Shown here in pieces: positions 63,208 through 63,245 of a stretch of 63,245 bases of DNA. The first letter of the stretch is position 1. The number at the start of each line of letters is the position of its first letter. The stretch comes from Apilactobacillus apinorum (GTDB taxonomy: Bacteria; Bacillota; Bacilli; Lactobacillales; Lactobacillaceae): positions 1 through 63,245 of the forward strand of contig NZ_KQ440395.1 in NCBI RefSeq assembly GCF_001281175.1. Reading direction: 5' to 3'. Position numbers and translations under genes: made by a program. Below the pieces are notes generated by a model. The model did not search any database. It saw nothing but the letters and a program-made list of their open reading frames with translations, and had not been told where the DNA came from.

Positions 63208-63245
63208 TAGAAAGTTACCTTGAGAAAAGGCGACCTCAACAAAAT

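Overview
The window opens at the first base of dnaA and carries the origin-proximal part of a low-GC Gram-positive chromosome. The dnaA-dnaN-yaaA-recF-gyrB-gyrA block, the rpsF-ssb-rpsR / gdpP-rplI-dnaB block, the walRKHIJ-htrA operon, strong AAGGAGG-type ribosome binding sites, frequent TTG/GTG starts and the gene content (PepQ, MntH-Usp, ThiW, DUF975, SCP-like secreted proteins, D-2-hydroxyacid dehydrogenase, acetoin reductase) all point to Lactobacillaceae. I cannot fix the genus from sequence alone. I see no IS element, prophage or CRISPR array.

Layout. 1-9970: replication initiator, oriC (DnaA boxes plus a DnaA-trio-like AT-rich unwinding region between dnaA and dnaN), sliding clamp, an interposed prolidase gene, recF, gyrB and gyrA, with a parS-like palindrome between gyrB and gyrA. 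10115-19771: an MFS exporter, a small membrane protein, a secreted-protein gene split by one in-frame stop, then ribosomal proteins S6/S18/L9, SSB, the c-di-AMP phosphodiesterase GdpP, the replicative helicase and a second MFS protein. 19917-34310: amino-acid transaminase plus D-2-hydroxyacid dehydrogenase, two separate MarR-GNAT pairs, aspartase, two paralogous CPA2-type cation/proton antiporters, and a five-gene minus-strand operon (phnD-phnC-phnE-phnE-metallophosphoesterase). 34518-35202: TPP riboswitch and thiW. 35298-35370: tRNA-Lys(CTT). 35727-42565: walR-walK-walH-walI-walJ and htrA. 42718-44503: tandem TSUP exporters, the first apparently starting at AUU. 44544-48526: adenine deaminase (with PurBox-like sites), mntH and a universal stress protein. 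48825-53438: DUF975 protein, two tandem disulfide oxidoreductase-like flavoproteins lacking the usual C-terminal catalytic His, and an acetoin/diacetyl reductase. 53528-55230: a free-standing tRNA-like RNA with its own promoter and terminator, two very small membrane-protein genes and an AEC-family permease. 55268-58357: TPP riboswitch-controlled tenA-thiD-thiE-thiM. 58522-62718: secreted CAP protein, secreted unknown, lipoprotein L,D-transpeptidase, a small membrane protein, GNAT and thiolase. 62719-63245: no gene, but four consecutive sigma-70-type promoters, very probably of a ribosomal RNA operon that begins just outside the window.

How it fits together. The core blocks run on the plus strand, co-directional with replication leaving oriC. 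Thiamine is salvaged: ThiW imports a thiazole precursor under one TPP switch, while TenA, ThiM, ThiD and ThiE rebuild thiamine phosphate under another. Wall and envelope functions are concentrated here (WalRK, HtrA, L,D-transpeptidase, CAP protein). Metal and redox handling is represented by MntH and the two flavoproteins.

The least expected items are the tRNA-like small RNA at 53573-53642, whose anticodon-like loop UCCUUUG also resembles the anti-Shine-Dalgarno tail of 16S rRNA; the AUU start of the first TSUP gene; the paired FPT/FPS variant oxidoreductases; and a GyrA whose two quinolone-anchoring residues are Ala and Gly.
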